Below are positions 8,878 to 18,124 of a stretch of DNA of 64,000 nt, in pieces (within the stretch, counting starts at the first letter, position 1; each line of letters starts with the position of its first letter). Source of the stretch: an uncultured Alphaproteobacteria bacterium. GTDB lineage: Bacteria; Pseudomonadota; Alphaproteobacteria; RF32; CAG-239. The stretch is from positions 1-64,000 of the forward strand of contig CAJUAK010000004.1 of assembly GCA_910584385.1 (NCBI GenBank), given 5' to 3'. Below the pieces are notes generated by a model. It saw only the letters and a list, made by a program, of their open reading frames with translations. It did not search any database and was not told the DNA's origin. The position numbers and the translations under genes were made by a program.

Positions 8878-10087
8878 ACCCTTAATCGGAGAAGATGTTT
8901 CCTGGCTGCGGGAACTGCGCCAAAAAGGGCATGAAAGTTTTTCCCTGCCGGATGCCAAAACCGAATATTGGCGTTATACAAAACTCCATGATATCCGCAA
9001 TACGGATTATGTTATGGATGTGCCTTTTTACAAAGTGAAGCCGGTTAATGTCGGTTTAGAAGGCTATATCCTGTATTTTTTAAATGGCAGTTTTTCACCG
9101 CAGCATTCAAACCTCCCGCAAGGCGTGGAAGTTATGCCTCTGATTGAAGCCGTCTTTACCGTACCCGAGGCTCAGAAATATCTTGGAAAAATAGCAGATG
9201 CCAAAATCCATCCCTTTGCCGCGTTGAACCAGGCTTATTTAAACGAAGGGATATATATTAAAATTGAAAAGAACATAGAGCTCAAAAAGCCTTTGATTCT
9301 TGTGCACCATACGCATAATGAAGGCGAAAGCCTGTTTTATAACCTTCATAATCTGATTGTATTGGAAGAAAATGCCAAAGCATCGCTGTTGGAATATTAT
9401 ACCTACAGCGGGCAGATAAAATCGCGCTATTTTGGCAATCATGTCAATGAAATAATTCTGGCAAAAGGCGCGGGGCTGAATCATTATAAATTTCAGGATG
9501 AGGCTTTTTATGCCGTCCATATCGCCCTAAGCTGCGCGGAAGTGGATGAAGGTGCAGCTTACAGCCATTTTTGCTTTCAAAAAGGGGCAAACCTGGGGCG
9601 CGATGAAACACATATACGTTTATTGGCACAGGGTGCTGCCGCAAATATTGCTGCGGCTTATAAAATGGAAGGGTGGGCAACATTGGATACCACGACGGAA
9701 ATTGAACATCTTGCGCCGCAAACCTATTCAAACCAATTGATAAAAGGCGTGGTTGGCGGAGAAGCCAAGGGCGTTTTTCAGGGGAAAATCCATATTGCGC
9801 CGGGAGCCGTAAAAACCGAAGGGCACCAGCTTCATAAAGCACTGCTGCTTTCAGACAATGCTGAAACGGACTGCAAGCCCGAACTGGAGATTTATGCGGA
9901 TGACGTGCAGTGTTCGCATGGCGCGGCAACAGGGGAACTTGATAAAGAACAGCTTTTTTACATGCTTTCCCGGGGCATTGGTGAAGACGAGGCGCGGCAG
10001 ATTCTTGTCGAGGCTTTTTTAGATGACGTTCTGGAAAAATTGCCTTCCGCCGAAATCAGGGAATGGATGAAGAGCCGGGTCAAATAA
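8855..10087 (+). CDS. sufD: Fe-S assembly protein SufD
   Basis: SufD, the SufB paralogue that pairs with SufB in the SufBC2D scaffold and is needed for iron acquisition. It is 410 aa. The beta-helix core is followed by the typical C-terminal [22 protein letters not shown] block shared by SufB and SufD, with the conserved His. The start overlaps the end of sufC by 23 nt; it is supported by N-terminal alignment to the family pattern but not by a strong Shine-Dalgarno. Confidence 0.95.
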   Translation: MQNLLQNKPLIGEDVSWLRELRQKGHESFSLPDAKTEYWRYTKLHDIRNTDYVMDVPFYKVKPVNVGLEGYILYFLNGSFSPQHSNLPQGVEVMPLIEAVFTVPEAQKYLGKIADAKIHPFAALNQAYLNEGIYIKIEKNIELKKPLILVHHTHNEGESLFYNLHNLIVLEENAKASLLEYYTYSGQIKSRYFGNHVNEIILAKGAGLNHYKFQDEAFYAVHIALSCAEVDEGAAYSHFCFQKGANLGRDETHIRLLAQGAAANIAAAYKMEGWATLDTTTEIEHLAPQTYSNQLIKGVVGGEAKGVFQGKIHIAPGAVKTEGHQLHKALLLSDNAETDCKPELEIYADDVQCSHGAATGELDKEQLFYMLSRGIGEDEARQILVEAFLDDVLEKLPSAEIREWMKSRVK

Positions 10088-10158
10088 ACCAATGTTTTAT
10101 TGAAACGCCTTGAAAGATTGCTACATAAAAATCAGGATAAATATTAAGGGCAAACAAA

Positions 10159-11373
10159 ATGTATGATGTATATGAAATTCGTAAAGATTTTCCCATTTTG
10201 TCATTGGAAATGGAAGGGCACCGCAATGCATTTTTAGATTCTGCCGCTTCCGCGCAAAAGCCGCAGGTTGTCCTGGATATGATGAAATGCGTTTACAGCC
10301 ATGAATATGCGAATGTGAACCGGGGCAATTATTATCTCTCGGAAATGATAACCGAAGATTACGAAGGCGCGCGGGAAATTGTCCGCGGTTTTATTAACGC
10401 TAAATCTGCCAAAGAGATAGTTTTTACCAGAAACGCTACGGAATCCATAAATCTTGTGGCTGCTTCATGGGGAAGAAAATTTTTAAAGCCCGGGGACGAA
10501 GTTTTAGTAACCGAGGCAGAACATCATGCCAACTTGGTTCCTTGGCAAATACTGCGGGATGAAATAGGCTTTACGTTAAAAGTTATCAAAATCGGGGATG
10601 ACGGCAGCTTTATCTGGGATGAATTCCAAAAGCTTCTGACGCCGAAAACAAAATTAGTTGCCGTAACAGGAATGTCCAATGTGCTGGGAACGATTCTCCC
10701 CGTAAAGGAAATCTGTGCAAAAGCGCATGAGTTCGGCGCTAAGGTTTTGGTGGATGCCTGCCAGCTGATTGTTCATAAAAAAGTGGATGTTCAGGATATG
10801 GATTGTGATTTTTTGGCATTTTCCGGCCATAAAACCTATGGGCCGACAGGCATCGGCGTTTTATACGGCAAATATGAAATTTTAGATTCCATGCCGCCTT
10901 ACCAGACAGGCGGTGATATGGTTGACAGGGTTACTTACGAAAAGACCACATTTGACTTGCCGCCGGCACGTTTTGAAGCAGGGACCCCGGCTATTGTGGA
11001 AGCAATAGGCCTGGGCCGCGCTTTGCAATATATGCAAGAGCTGGGCATGGAGAATATTGAAGCGCATGAAGAGGAATTAACTGCCTATGCCATGGAAAAG
11101 CTCAGTGCCGTTAAAGGGCTTAAAATGATTGGAACGGCACCGGGCAAAGGAGGCGTGTTTTCCTTTGTTGTTGAAGGAATTCATGCGCAGGATTTGTCTT
11201 TTATTTTGAATAAAGAAGGCGTTTCCATCAGGGTGGGGCACCATTGCGCAGAACCCCTGATCCACAGGATGGGGGAAGAATCTGTTGCCAGGGCGTCTTT
11301 AGGGCTTTACAGCACCAAGGAAGATATCGACCAGCTCTGCGCCTCAATAGAAAAAGCCAAAACCTTTTTCTGA
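10159..11373 (+). CDS. sufS: cysteine desulfurase SufS
   Basis: PLP-dependent group II cysteine desulfurase that removes sulfur from L-cysteine and passes it to SufE. It is 404 aa. The PLP lysine lies in FSGHKTYGPTG (about residue 224), and the catalytic Cys sits in VGHHCAEPL near residue 364. It follows sufD after a 71-nt gap holding a possible extra promoter (TTGAAA, 16 nt, TACATA). Its stop codon directly abuts the convergent gene downstream. Confidence 0.97.
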   Translation: MYDVYEIRKDFPILSLEMEGHRNAFLDSAASAQKPQVVLDMMKCVYSHEYANVNRGNYYLSEMITEDYEGAREIVRGFINAKSAKEIVFTRNATESINLVAASWGRKFLKPGDEVLVTEAEHHANLVPWQILRDEIGFTLKVIKIGDDGSFIWDEFQKLLTPKTKLVAVTGMSNVLGTILPVKEICAKAHEFGAKVLVDACQLIVHKKVDVQDMDCDFLAFSGHKTYGPTGIGVLYGKYEILDSMPPYQTGGDMVDRVTYEKTTFDLPPARFEAGTPAIVEAIGLGRALQYMQELGMENIEAHEEELTAYAMEKLSAVKGLKMIGTAPGKGGVFSFVVEGIHAQDLSFILNKEGVSIRVGHHCAEPLIHRMGEESVARASLGLYSTKEDIDQLCASIEKAKTFF

Positions 11374-12324
11374 TTACTTTAACGTATCGCTGATAGCGCT
11401 GGATGTCCAGGTGTCGCAGCCGACAATCATATTAATTAATTCTCCAGTTGAAGCAATAATCATCAGCCCGATAATAATTGCGCCAAGCCATTTCCAGTTC
11501 AGGTTTCCAAAGAAGCCGCCCACAGCCACGGCAAGAATGCCAAAGCCGGCAACAATGAAGATGATTTCTCTTAATCCTCTGAAGATTTCAGCGCCTTTTT
11601 GCAAAAGTTCGGAGAAAAGTCCGCTATCGCTTCCGCAGCCGTTAAGGCTTGAGTTTTGTTGGGTGCCGTTATTTCCTCCGGACGTAATTTCTTGCGAACC
11701 TGATTTGATAGAAGGGGATGGAGATGATTGCGGGGCAGGAGAAGCTGCAGAATCAGGACTGGACGAACCCGTATTGATAACGGTATTGTCAGAAGTGGAA
11801 GGAATAACTTCCGTATTCTCTTCTGGAGTTTGAGGAGTATTCGTAGACGGTGTTTCAATAGGTTGAGTTCCTGCTTGATTTTCTGTTGCAGCTTCAGCTT
11901 CTTTCCTTCTCGCTTCCTCTTCTTCCTTTTCAGCTTTTTCTTTAGCCTCTGCTTCACAAATTTTTTGATTTATCTGCTCATCTAACCTAATTAGATGAGC
12001 AGAATATTCTTCTTCAGTTTGATATCTTGCTTCATCAATATGTTTTTGGAAGAACCCTACTTGTTGAAGCGCTTGTTTTCTATCTTTTTTTGAGGTCTTC
12101 GGATCATCTGCTTTCCTTTGATGAACATCTCTTACGTTTTTATTAAATTTGAAGTCATCTAATTCAGATAATATTTGTTTAAACTCATTACATAAGTCTT
12201 TACAGCCAAATTTACTGCTCAACATCCTGCAAGGTATGACGGTATTTCCGGTATTGCAATAATCAGCATTTGCAATGCCGGGAAGAATAAATAAAGAGAA
12301 AAGAAGGAAAAATTTTTTTAACAT
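11374..12324 (-). CDS. secreted chimera with VirB2/TrbC-like C-terminal hairpin
   Basis: The start at 12324 was chosen because GGAG lies 6 nt upstream; the longer TTG start would contain that site. The 316-aa product has a signal peptide cut near ANA-DY, four cysteines in the next 45 residues, and a charged helical region (about 55-150) rich in Glu, Lys and Ala. A linker of about 85 residues is dominated by Ser, Thr, Pro and Asn. The C-terminal 70 residues form two hydrophobic helices separated by GNLNWKW, the pattern of TrbC/VirB2 pilins of type IV secretion. No other secretion gene lies nearby. Family assignment is by pattern only. Confidence 0.6.
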   Translation of the reverse strand: MLKKFFLLFSLFILPGIANADYCNTGNTVIPCRMLSSKFGCKDLCNEFKQILSELDDFKFNKNVRDVHQRKADDPKTSKKDRKQALQQVGFFQKHIDEARYQTEEEYSAHLIRLDEQINQKICEAEAKEKAEKEEEEARRKEAEAATENQAGTQPIETPSTNTPQTPEENTEVIPSTSDNTVINTGSSSPDSAASPAPQSSPSPSIKSGSQEITSGGNNGTQQNSSLNGCGSDSGLFSELLQKGAEIFRGLREIIFIVAGFGILAVAVGGFFGNLNWKWLGAIIIGLMIIASTGELINMIVGCDTWTSSAISDTLK

Positions 12325-12457
12325 GAGAGGCTCCAAGATAATGTTAATCTAAGTCTGCCTACCCTCACGGTAAAAAATCTAGAATTTAAAACTTAATATA
12401 TTATTAATATTGGGAATATTAGATAAAAAATTGTCTAAAAAAGCTGAAATTATATTT

Positions 12458-12487
12458 TTGACAAACCATATAAAAGTGGTATATAAC
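12458..12487 (+). promoter_or_regulatory. sigma70-type promoter of the DMT transporter gene
   Basis: A consensus TTGACA and a TATAAC hexamer separated by 18 nt. The AGGAG ribosome site at 12498-12502 and the ATG at 12509 follow at proper distances. Confidence 0.65.
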
Positions 12488-12508
12488 AAGCGCAGGCAGG
12501 AGAAAAAA

Positions 12509-13408
12509 ATGCAGAATATATGGTGGTTGCTGGCATTTTTACTGAGTATTTTGACGGCATCCTATATTTATATTAATCAGTTTATCAAAGTTAAAGGTTC
12601 GCAGTTAATGGTTTATCGCGGACTGGGAACGTCGTGTCTGCTTTTGCCTTTTGCCTTTTTCGTGCCGTTGTTGCACAATCCGGCTTTTTATGCGCTTTGC
12701 TTCGTCCAGGGAATTGTAATTTCTTATGGCGATAACCGGATTCTTAATTCTGCCAAAGTTTTTGGGGCGGAAATTACCAGCTTGATCCATCCTTTGAGCA
12801 TTGCCATAATTTTCTTATTTTGGTTGGCGCTTCATCCTCATGAATTTGCTGAAATGCTTAATATGCCGCTGCATTTTGCCTTAGTCCTTTCCTGTTTGCT
12901 CGGCATCAGTGCGGCTATTATTTTAATTTGCCATTCTAAAATCAGCCGCAAAGCTTTGAGTTTTTTATTTCTGGGGATGTTTTGCGAGGTTTTTATTGAT
13001 GTCAGCAACAAGGAAACGACCCATCTTGGCGCTGAAAACGTGTATGCGGCAATCTTTTATTATACGTTGATAACCTCTTTTGTTGCCGGGCTGTTTAATT
13101 TGTTTTTCTATATAAAAAGCGGAAAAAAGCTGCCGCCGCTTATGGCCAAAAAGAATTATAGCTTTATGTGGTTTTTTGTGCTTTATGCCATAATTCACAG
13201 CATGCTGAAAACCTATGCCATGTATTTGGCGCCAAATCCCGCTTATGTTGCGGCGATTGTCCATGCCTATCCGGTTTGGATTATGCTGGCAAATAATTTA
13301 TACAGCCTGAAAAATCAAGGATATAAAACCAACAGGATAAACAAAGCGCATTTGTTTTTGCTTTTGATAAGCATGGTTGGGTTAGTTTTAATGGTGCACG
13401 AGGATTAA
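12509..13408 (+). CDS. DMT-superfamily (EamA-like) transporter
   Basis: An integral membrane protein of 299 aa with about ten transmembrane helices in two similar halves, the layout of drug/metabolite transporters. The ATG at 12509 is preferred because AGGAG lies 6 nt upstream and the promoter overlaps the longer frame, which would otherwise begin at 12410. Helices alternate with short charged loops, and a Lys-rich loop separates the halves near residue 190. The substrate cannot be told from sequence. sufT starts on the very next base, so the two are probably co-transcribed. Confidence 0.7.
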   Translation: MQNIWWLLAFLLSILTASYIYINQFIKVKGSQLMVYRGLGTSCLLLPFAFFVPLLHNPAFYALCFVQGIVISYGDNRILNSAKVFGAEITSLIHPLSIAIIFLFWLALHPHEFAEMLNMPLHFALVLSCLLGISAAIILICHSKISRKALSFLFLGMFCEVFIDVSNKETTHLGAENVYAAIFYYTLITSFVAGLFNLFFYIKSGKKLPPLMAKKNYSFMWFFVLYAIIHSMLKTYAMYLAPNPAYVAAIVHAYPVWIMLANNLYSLKNQGYKTNRINKAHLFLLLISMVGLVLMVHED

Positions 13409-13837
13409 ATGAGCGAAGAAATTTTAGATAAGAATGAGCAACAGCTTTTAGAAGCGATGGGACTGGATGATGATGGCGCTTACCAGGATTATGTCGCTTA
13501 TTCAGGCACCCCAAAGCCCGATGATGAGGAAGTGGCATCCGAAACAGCCGTGATTGAGGCGCTTAAAACAGTTTCAGATCCTGAAATTATGGTTAATATA
13601 TATGATATGGGGTTGGTTTACAAAATTGAGATCAATCCTCAAAACGGCGATGTAAACATAGATATGACGGTAACCGCGCCGACATGCCCGGTTGCGGGAA
13701 TTTTGCCCCAGCAGGCGGCAGATGCGGTGGCATCGGTGCCCGGAACAGGAAAAATTGCCGTTAAAATTGTTTGGGAGCCGGCTTGGACTCCCGAGAAAAT
13801 GAGCGAAGAAGCAAAAGCAATGTTTGAGCTTTTTTAA
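13409..13837 (+). CDS. sufT: SufT/MIP18-family Fe-S maturation protein
   Basis: A DUF59 (MIP18) domain protein of 142 aa. The diagnostic core runs from about residue 48: DPEIMVNIYDMGLVY, then a strand and MTVTAPTCPVAG with the conserved cysteine. SufT-type proteins assist Fe-S cluster delivery to target enzymes. An acidic N-terminal extension of about 45 residues precedes the domain. It begins on the base after the transporter stop codon. The suf location supports the assignment. Confidence 0.88.
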   Translation: MSEEILDKNEQQLLEAMGLDDDGAYQDYVAYSGTPKPDDEEVASETAVIEALKTVSDPEIMVNIYDMGLVYKIEINPQNGDVNIDMTVTAPTCPVAGILPQQAADAVASVPGTGKIAVKIVWEPAWTPEKMSEEAKAMFELF

Positions 13838-13846
13838 TTAATGAAC

Positions 13847-13875
13847 TTGACAAAATTTTGATAAAAAGATATTCT
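13847..13875 (+). promoter_or_regulatory. sigma70-type promoter of the amidotransferase gene
   Basis: Consensus TTGACA, 17-nt spacer, TATTCT. The predicted transcript start is only about 14 nt before the ATG at 13896, and no clear Shine-Dalgarno is seen. Confidence 0.65.
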
Positions 13876-13895
13876 CTATACAAAATTTTATTAGT

Positions 13896-14750
13896 ATGGA
13901 AGTATCATTAAGAAAAATTAATTACCCGCAAGAAAAAGTACCTTTGTGGGCAATCCCGGCAGTTGATGTTCTTGAATGTATTCGCGATGGAAATATTCCG
14001 CAGATTCGTCTGCCTGATATAAACTATTCCGAAAACAAGCCCAGAATAGCCGTTATTCTGGCACAAGACAAACATCCGGACAGAAAAGTGGAAGATTATA
14101 CGATTTTTCCCGATTATGTTGACGCCATTGTCAAATGCGGCGCTATTCCCGGCTTCATCAGTTATGATTATGTTGACGAACAGCTGCAGACATTTGCGCC
14201 GGATGCGGTTTTGCTGATTGGCGGCAATTTCAGGCTGGTTAAAAATCATGCCTATGATGCCTATGAACGCCGTCCGCAAACCTATGTCAGCATGATTAAC
14301 TACGCCATGCGTTACAATTTGCCGACGCTTGCAATCTGCGGCGGAATGCAAATGCTTTCGGTTTATAAGGGCGACAAAGTGAAAACAGGCATTAACGAGC
14401 ATCTTGATGCCGCCTGCAGCCACAAGCAAACGCCTTATAAATTATCGCATGCGGTAGAAATTGCGGAAGGGAGCCTGGCTGAAAAAGTTTTTGGCGCTCG
14501 GTCGATTATGGTTAACTCTTGCCATAATTCCGCGATTATCGAAAATGCGGCGGGAGACTGCATCGCCAGCGGCAAGGCAACTGACGGCATTGTGGAAATC
14601 GTTGAGATGGCACATCCTTGGAGCGATTTCGTTCTGGCTGTCCAATGGCACCCCGAACGGATGTTCAAACTCGGAGACAAGCCTTCGCAAAGGCTTTTTT
14701 CCTCGTTTGTCGAAGCGGCCAAGGTCTATCGTTTGAAAAAATGCTTATGA
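13896..14750 (+). CDS. class I glutamine amidotransferase, PuuD/peptidase C26-like
   Basis: A 284-aa member of the gamma-glutamyl-GABA hydrolase group, which cuts gamma-glutamyl amide bonds. The nucleophile elbow is AICGGMQM (Cys at about 149) and the His/Glu of the triad are in VQWHPE near residue 252. The N-terminal 50 residues are an extension without a recognised motif. It has its own promoter and terminator. The family is clear, but polyamine breakdown is not supported by its neighbours, and a peptidoglycan or glutathione-type substrate is equally possible. Confidence 0.8.
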   Translation: MEVSLRKINYPQEKVPLWAIPAVDVLECIRDGNIPQIRLPDINYSENKPRIAVILAQDKHPDRKVEDYTIFPDYVDAIVKCGAIPGFISYDYVDEQLQTFAPDAVLLIGGNFRLVKNHAYDAYERRPQTYVSMINYAMRYNLPTLAICGGMQMLSVYKGDKVKTGINEHLDAACSHKQTPYKLSHAVEIAEGSLAEKVFGARSIMVNSCHNSAIIENAAGDCIASGKATDGIVEIVEMAHPWSDFVLAVQWHPERMFKLGDKPSQRLFSSFVEAAKVYRLKKCL

Positions 14751-14772
14751 TGGTAATCATAAGCATTTTTTT
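14736..14772 (+). terminator. intrinsic terminator overlapping the amidotransferase stop codon
   Basis: A 16-bp perfect stem (14736-14751 with 14756-14771), GGTA loop, ending in a T-run. The left arm includes the last codons and the TGA of the gene. Confidence 0.9.
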
Positions 14773-14821
14773 ATTGCCGAAACCAAGTAAAGATGTTACA
14801 TAAAAAACAAAGGAGCCGGCA

Positions 14822-15220
14822 ATGGATATAAATGAACTGACAGAAAATTTTGAACTTCTTGAAGACTGGGAAGACAAATACCGTTACATTATTGAACTTG
14901 GCGAGCAAATGCCCCCCCTGCCGGAAGATTTGAAAACAGAGGAATGGAAGGTGCGCGGCTGCCAGTCGCAAGTGTGGCTTATTCCGGAAAAAAAAGACGG
15001 AAAGCTCTTCTTTAAAGGGGACAGCGACGCCGCAATCGTAAAGGGCATCATAGCCATCGTCTTAAGCATTTATTCTGGAAAGAGCGCGCAGGAAATTAAA
15101 GCCGCAGATGTTTCCGGAATATTCTCAGGTTTGGGTTTGCATGAGCATTTAAGCCCCAGCCGGCGAAACGGGCTGGGCGCCATGGCGGAGAAAATCAGAC
15201 ATTATGCGGAAGTGATGTAA
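14822..15220 (+). CDS. sufE: sulfur acceptor SufE
   Basis: SufE accepts persulfide sulfur from SufS and passes it to SufB. The 132-aa protein shows the family pattern: an N-terminal LEDWEDKYRYIIELG helix, then VRGCQSQVW with the acceptor Cys at about residue 49, and the C-terminal helical region with GLHEHLSPSRRNG. A good Shine-Dalgarno (AAAGGAG) precedes the ATG. It sits 3.4 kb from sufS but in the same gene neighbourhood, and starts a run with the SucC-like gene 10 nt downstream. Confidence 0.96.
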   Translation: MDINELTENFELLEDWEDKYRYIIELGEQMPPLPEDLKTEEWKVRGCQSQVWLIPEKKDGKLFFKGDSDAAIVKGIIAIVLSIYSGKSAQEIKAADVSGIFSGLGLHEHLSPSRRNGLGAMAEKIRHYAEVM

Positions 15221-15230
15221 AGGTCGGATT

Positions 15231-16433
15231 ATGAACATTCACGAGTATCAGGCTAAGAAAATTTTGACTCCTTATGGGATTAATATTCCTAAAGGGCGGA
15301 TAGCCTATACGGTTGCGGAGGCAAAAAAGGCAGCTTTGGAAGTTTTGCCGGGCGGCCCGTGGATGTTAAAAGCGCAGATTCAGTCCGGTGCGCGCAATAA
15401 GGGATATTTTTTGGAGGCGCCGCAAAATAAAAAAAGCGGAATCCGCTTGGTAAAAAGCCGCCGGCACATTATGGCGGAAGCCGGAGAAATGCTGGGAAAC
15501 ACTCTGGTAACCCCGCAAACCGGCCCTAAAGGGAAATTAGTCAGCAAAATTTATGTCGAGGCCTGCCAAAAGGTAAAAAAAGTATTTTATGCCGGGCTGG
15601 TCATTGACCGCTTAAATGCAAATGTTACGCTTATGGTTGCCGAAACCTCGGAAGATAACATTGAAGAAATAGCATTAACCCGTCCGGAAAGGATTTTAAG
15701 GGAAACGCTGGATTTGCAAAAAGGGCCGACAGCGCACCAAATCCGTAAAATATTGGATTTTTTGTGCCTAAACAGCAAAAGTGCCAAAAGTTTGCGCAGT
15801 TTTATCCGCGGCTTGCACAAGGCCTTTATGGAGCTTGATGCCACAATGATAGAAATAAATCCCGTTGGCGTTATGAAAAACGGAGAATTGATAGCGCTGG
15901 ACGCAAAGATTTCTTTTGATGACAATGCGCTTTTTCGCCATAAGGACATCCAGGAGCTTAAAGATGATTATGAGGATGAAGACCGGCGCCTGCAAGCGGC
16001 AAAATACAATTTTGAATATAATGAATTTGACGGTTCCGTAGGCATTATCGTCAACGGTGATGGCGTTGCCCTGTCGGCAATGGATTTGCTAAAGCGGCAG
16101 AATGCGGAAGCAGCATGCTTTTTAAACGTCAAAGGCGGCGTGGATAAAGACAAGATTGCTTCGGGAATAAAAATCATTATGACAAACCCGCGGGTTGAAG
16201 GAATTTTGATTAATATTATTGGCGGTTTTTTAAGGTGCAATCTCATTGCGGAAGGAATTTTGGCCGCGGCGGCGGAAGTTGGATTAAATGTTCCGCTGGT
16301 TGTGCGTTTTGAAGGAACGAATAAAGACGAAGCAAAAGATATTTTAGAACATTCCAAGCTGCCGTTGATTATCGCGGAGAATGTTAACGAAGCCGTGGAA
16401 AAATTGCTGCAAGCCATGGAGGAAAGCGACTGA
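15231..16433 (+). CDS. SucC-like acyl-CoA ligase beta subunit, divergent
   Basis: A 400-aa protein that aligns along its length with the beta subunit of ADP-forming succinyl-CoA synthetase. It has an ATP-grasp N-terminal part starting MNIHEYQAK, the EINPV motif with the conserved Glu, LDAKI, and a C-terminal flavodoxin-like domain. Several signatures differ from the canonical enzyme: the nucleotide-binding loop HAGGRGKAGG reads QSGARNKGYF, and FGGIVRCD reads IGGFLRCN. Its stop overlaps the start of the SucD-like gene. With its partner it may no longer be an ordinary succinyl-CoA or malyl-CoA ligase. Confidence 0.75.
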   Translation: MNIHEYQAKKILTPYGINIPKGRIAYTVAEAKKAALEVLPGGPWMLKAQIQSGARNKGYFLEAPQNKKSGIRLVKSRRHIMAEAGEMLGNTLVTPQTGPKGKLVSKIYVEACQKVKKVFYAGLVIDRLNANVTLMVAETSEDNIEEIALTRPERILRETLDLQKGPTAHQIRKILDFLCLNSKSAKSLRSFIRGLHKAFMELDATMIEINPVGVMKNGELIALDAKISFDDNALFRHKDIQELKDDYEDEDRRLQAAKYNFEYNEFDGSVGIIVNGDGVALSAMDLLKRQNAEAACFLNVKGGVDKDKIASGIKIIMTNPRVEGILINIIGGFLRCNLIAEGILAAAAEVGLNVPLVVRFEGTNKDEAKDILEHSKLPLIIAENVNEAVEKLLQAMEESD

Positions 16434-17350
16434 TGTCCATTTTGGTTGATAAGGATACAAGGATTATTTGCCAAGGTATCACCGGTACCCAGGCAACTTT
16501 CCACATCCGCCGTTCTTTGGATTACGGAACCAATGTCGTTGGCGGCGTAACGCCGGGTAAAGGCGGCAGCGAGCATTTGGGCGTTCCTGTTTTTAATACT
16601 GTCGCTGAAGCAAAAAAAGAAGTTAATGCCAATGCCAGCGTAATGTTTGTTCCGGCAGCCAGGGTTAAAGCCGCCTTAAAAGAAGCCATAGAGGCTGAGC
16701 TGGATTTAGTGGTTTGTATTGCCGACCGCGTTCCGGTTAAGGACATGCTGGAAGTTAAAGCCATGCTTAAAGGCGCCAAAACAAAGCTGATTGGCCCGAA
16801 TACGCCTGGATTGATAACGCCGGGGCTCGCCCGCATGGGAATTTTTCCGGAAAACATTCATACGCCGGGGCATATCGGCATTGTTTCCCGTTCCTCTACT
16901 TTGACCTATGAAGCGGTTATTGCGACAACAATTGCCGGGTTAGGGCAGTCCACGGTTGTGGGGCTGGGGGATGATATGGTTATCGGCATGGGCTTTGAAG
17001 ATATTTTGCAAAAGTTTCATGAAGACGAGCAAACCAAGGCGATTATCATGATTGGCAAACATGGCGGAACTTTTGAAGAGGCGGGTGCCCGTTATTATCA
17101 ATCTTTGGGTGTCAAGAAACCGATAATCGGCTATGTCGCGGGAGATGCCATGCCGGCCGGGCGCAGAATGGGCTATGCCGGGGATATCATTACCAACGGG
17201 CATATTACGGTTCAGGATAAAAAAGATGCGATGGGTGCTGCGGGCATAACTCTTGTCGACAGGATAAACGAATTGCCGGGTGAATTGTTAAAACTTTTCT
17301 CCTGCCCTTATCCGCTGCAAAATGGCAAATGCATTCGAAAAAAGAAATGA
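16433..17350 (+). CDS. SucD-like acyl-CoA ligase alpha subunit lacking the phosphohistidine
   Basis: A 305-aa relative of the succinyl-CoA synthetase alpha subunit. The CoA-binding Rossmann domain (VQGITGTQA-type start, GGVTPGKGG) and the ligase domain are recognisable. The active-site His of the canonical RMGHAGAI motif is Tyr248 here (RMGYAGDI). The Glu of GEIGG is Lys209 (GKHGG), GPNCPG reads GPNTPG, and SRSGTL reads SRSSTL. Loss of both the phosphate-carrying His and its Glu partner argues against the standard ping-pong phosphoryl mechanism. The frame is intact and coupled to the SucC-like gene, so it is probably functional in another role. Confidence 0.75.
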   Translation: MSILVDKDTRIICQGITGTQATFHIRRSLDYGTNVVGGVTPGKGGSEHLGVPVFNTVAEAKKEVNANASVMFVPAARVKAALKEAIEAELDLVVCIADRVPVKDMLEVKAMLKGAKTKLIGPNTPGLITPGLARMGIFPENIHTPGHIGIVSRSSTLTYEAVIATTIAGLGQSTVVGLGDDMVIGMGFEDILQKFHEDEQTKAIIMIGKHGGTFEEAGARYYQSLGVKKPIIGYVAGDAMPAGRRMGYAGDIITNGHITVQDKKDAMGAAGITLVDRINELPGELLKLFSCPYPLQNGKCIRKKK

Positions 17351-18066
17351 GCTTTTTACAAAAGATAATAGATATCCTTTTGCCGCCCCGGTGCTTAAAA
17401 TGCGGGGAGATTGTTTCCGAAAATAACGGCCTGTGCCCCAAATGCTTTAATGAGATAAATTTTATCAGCGAGCCTTATTGTCAAAAATGCGGACGCCCTT
17501 TTGCCGAAGTGAAAAAGGGGCAGAAAATGCTTTGCGGCGGCTGCGCCAGAAACAGCAGATCCCCGTTTCGGTTTATCCGTTCGGCTTTAGTATATGATGA
17601 AGCTTCCAAAGGGATGATTTTGGCGCTGAAATTTGCCGACCGCACGGAAAATGCCGGAGCTTTGGCAAAGTGGATGTTTCTCGCCGGAAAAGATTTATGG
17701 AAAAACGATGCGGAAATCCTCATTCCTGTTCCGCTGCATTATACCCGGCTGATAAAAAGGCGCTATAACCAATCTTCGCTTTTGGCAAAAGAACTGGGAA
17801 AGTTAAATGGGCTGCCTGTCGATAATTTTACATTGGCAAAGAAACGGAAAACCCGTCCCCAAGTCGAGTTCTCAGGCAAAGAACGGGTGAAAAATGTTAA
17901 AGGCGCTTTTTCTGTGCAAAATCCGGAAAATATAAAGGGAAAGCACGTTGTTTTGATTGATGATGTTTTAACCACGGGTTCAACTTTAAAAGAATGCGCT
18001 TTAGCGTTAAAGGCTGCCGGAGCCAAATCTGTGGATGCCCTGACTGTTGCCCGCGTGATTGATTAA
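17347..18066 (+). CDS. comF: ComF-family phosphoribosyltransferase-like protein
   Basis: A ComF protein of 239 aa, associated with natural DNA uptake in transformable bacteria. An N-terminal zinc ribbon has CLKCG, CPKC, CQKCG and CGGC pairs. The phosphoribosyltransferase domain carries PVPLHYTRLIKRRYNQS and the PRPP loop VVLIDDVLTTGSTL. The ATG at 17347 overlaps the preceding stop (ATGA) and is preferred to an in-frame ATG six codons upstream. comEC lies 26 kb away in this window. Confidence 0.92.
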   Translation: MSFLQKIIDILLPPRCLKCGEIVSENNGLCPKCFNEINFISEPYCQKCGRPFAEVKKGQKMLCGGCARNSRSPFRFIRSALVYDEASKGMILALKFADRTENAGALAKWMFLAGKDLWKNDAEILIPVPLHYTRLIKRRYNQSSLLAKELGKLNGLPVDNFTLAKKRKTRPQVEFSGKERVKNVKGAFSVQNPENIKGKHVVLIDDVLTTGSTLKECALALKAAGAKSVDALTVARVID

Positions 18067-18097
18067 GGCGGTTTGAAAAGATTTGTAAATATTCCGT

Positions 18098-18124
18098 TTG
18101 ACTTCCCGGGTAAGGCAATATAAT
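18098..18124 (+). promoter_or_regulatory. promoter of the 190-aa unknown gene
   Basis: TTGACT and a perfect TATAAT, with a short 15-nt spacer. Its position rules out the TTG codon at 18098 as a start and favours the ATG at 18155. Confidence 0.45.
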
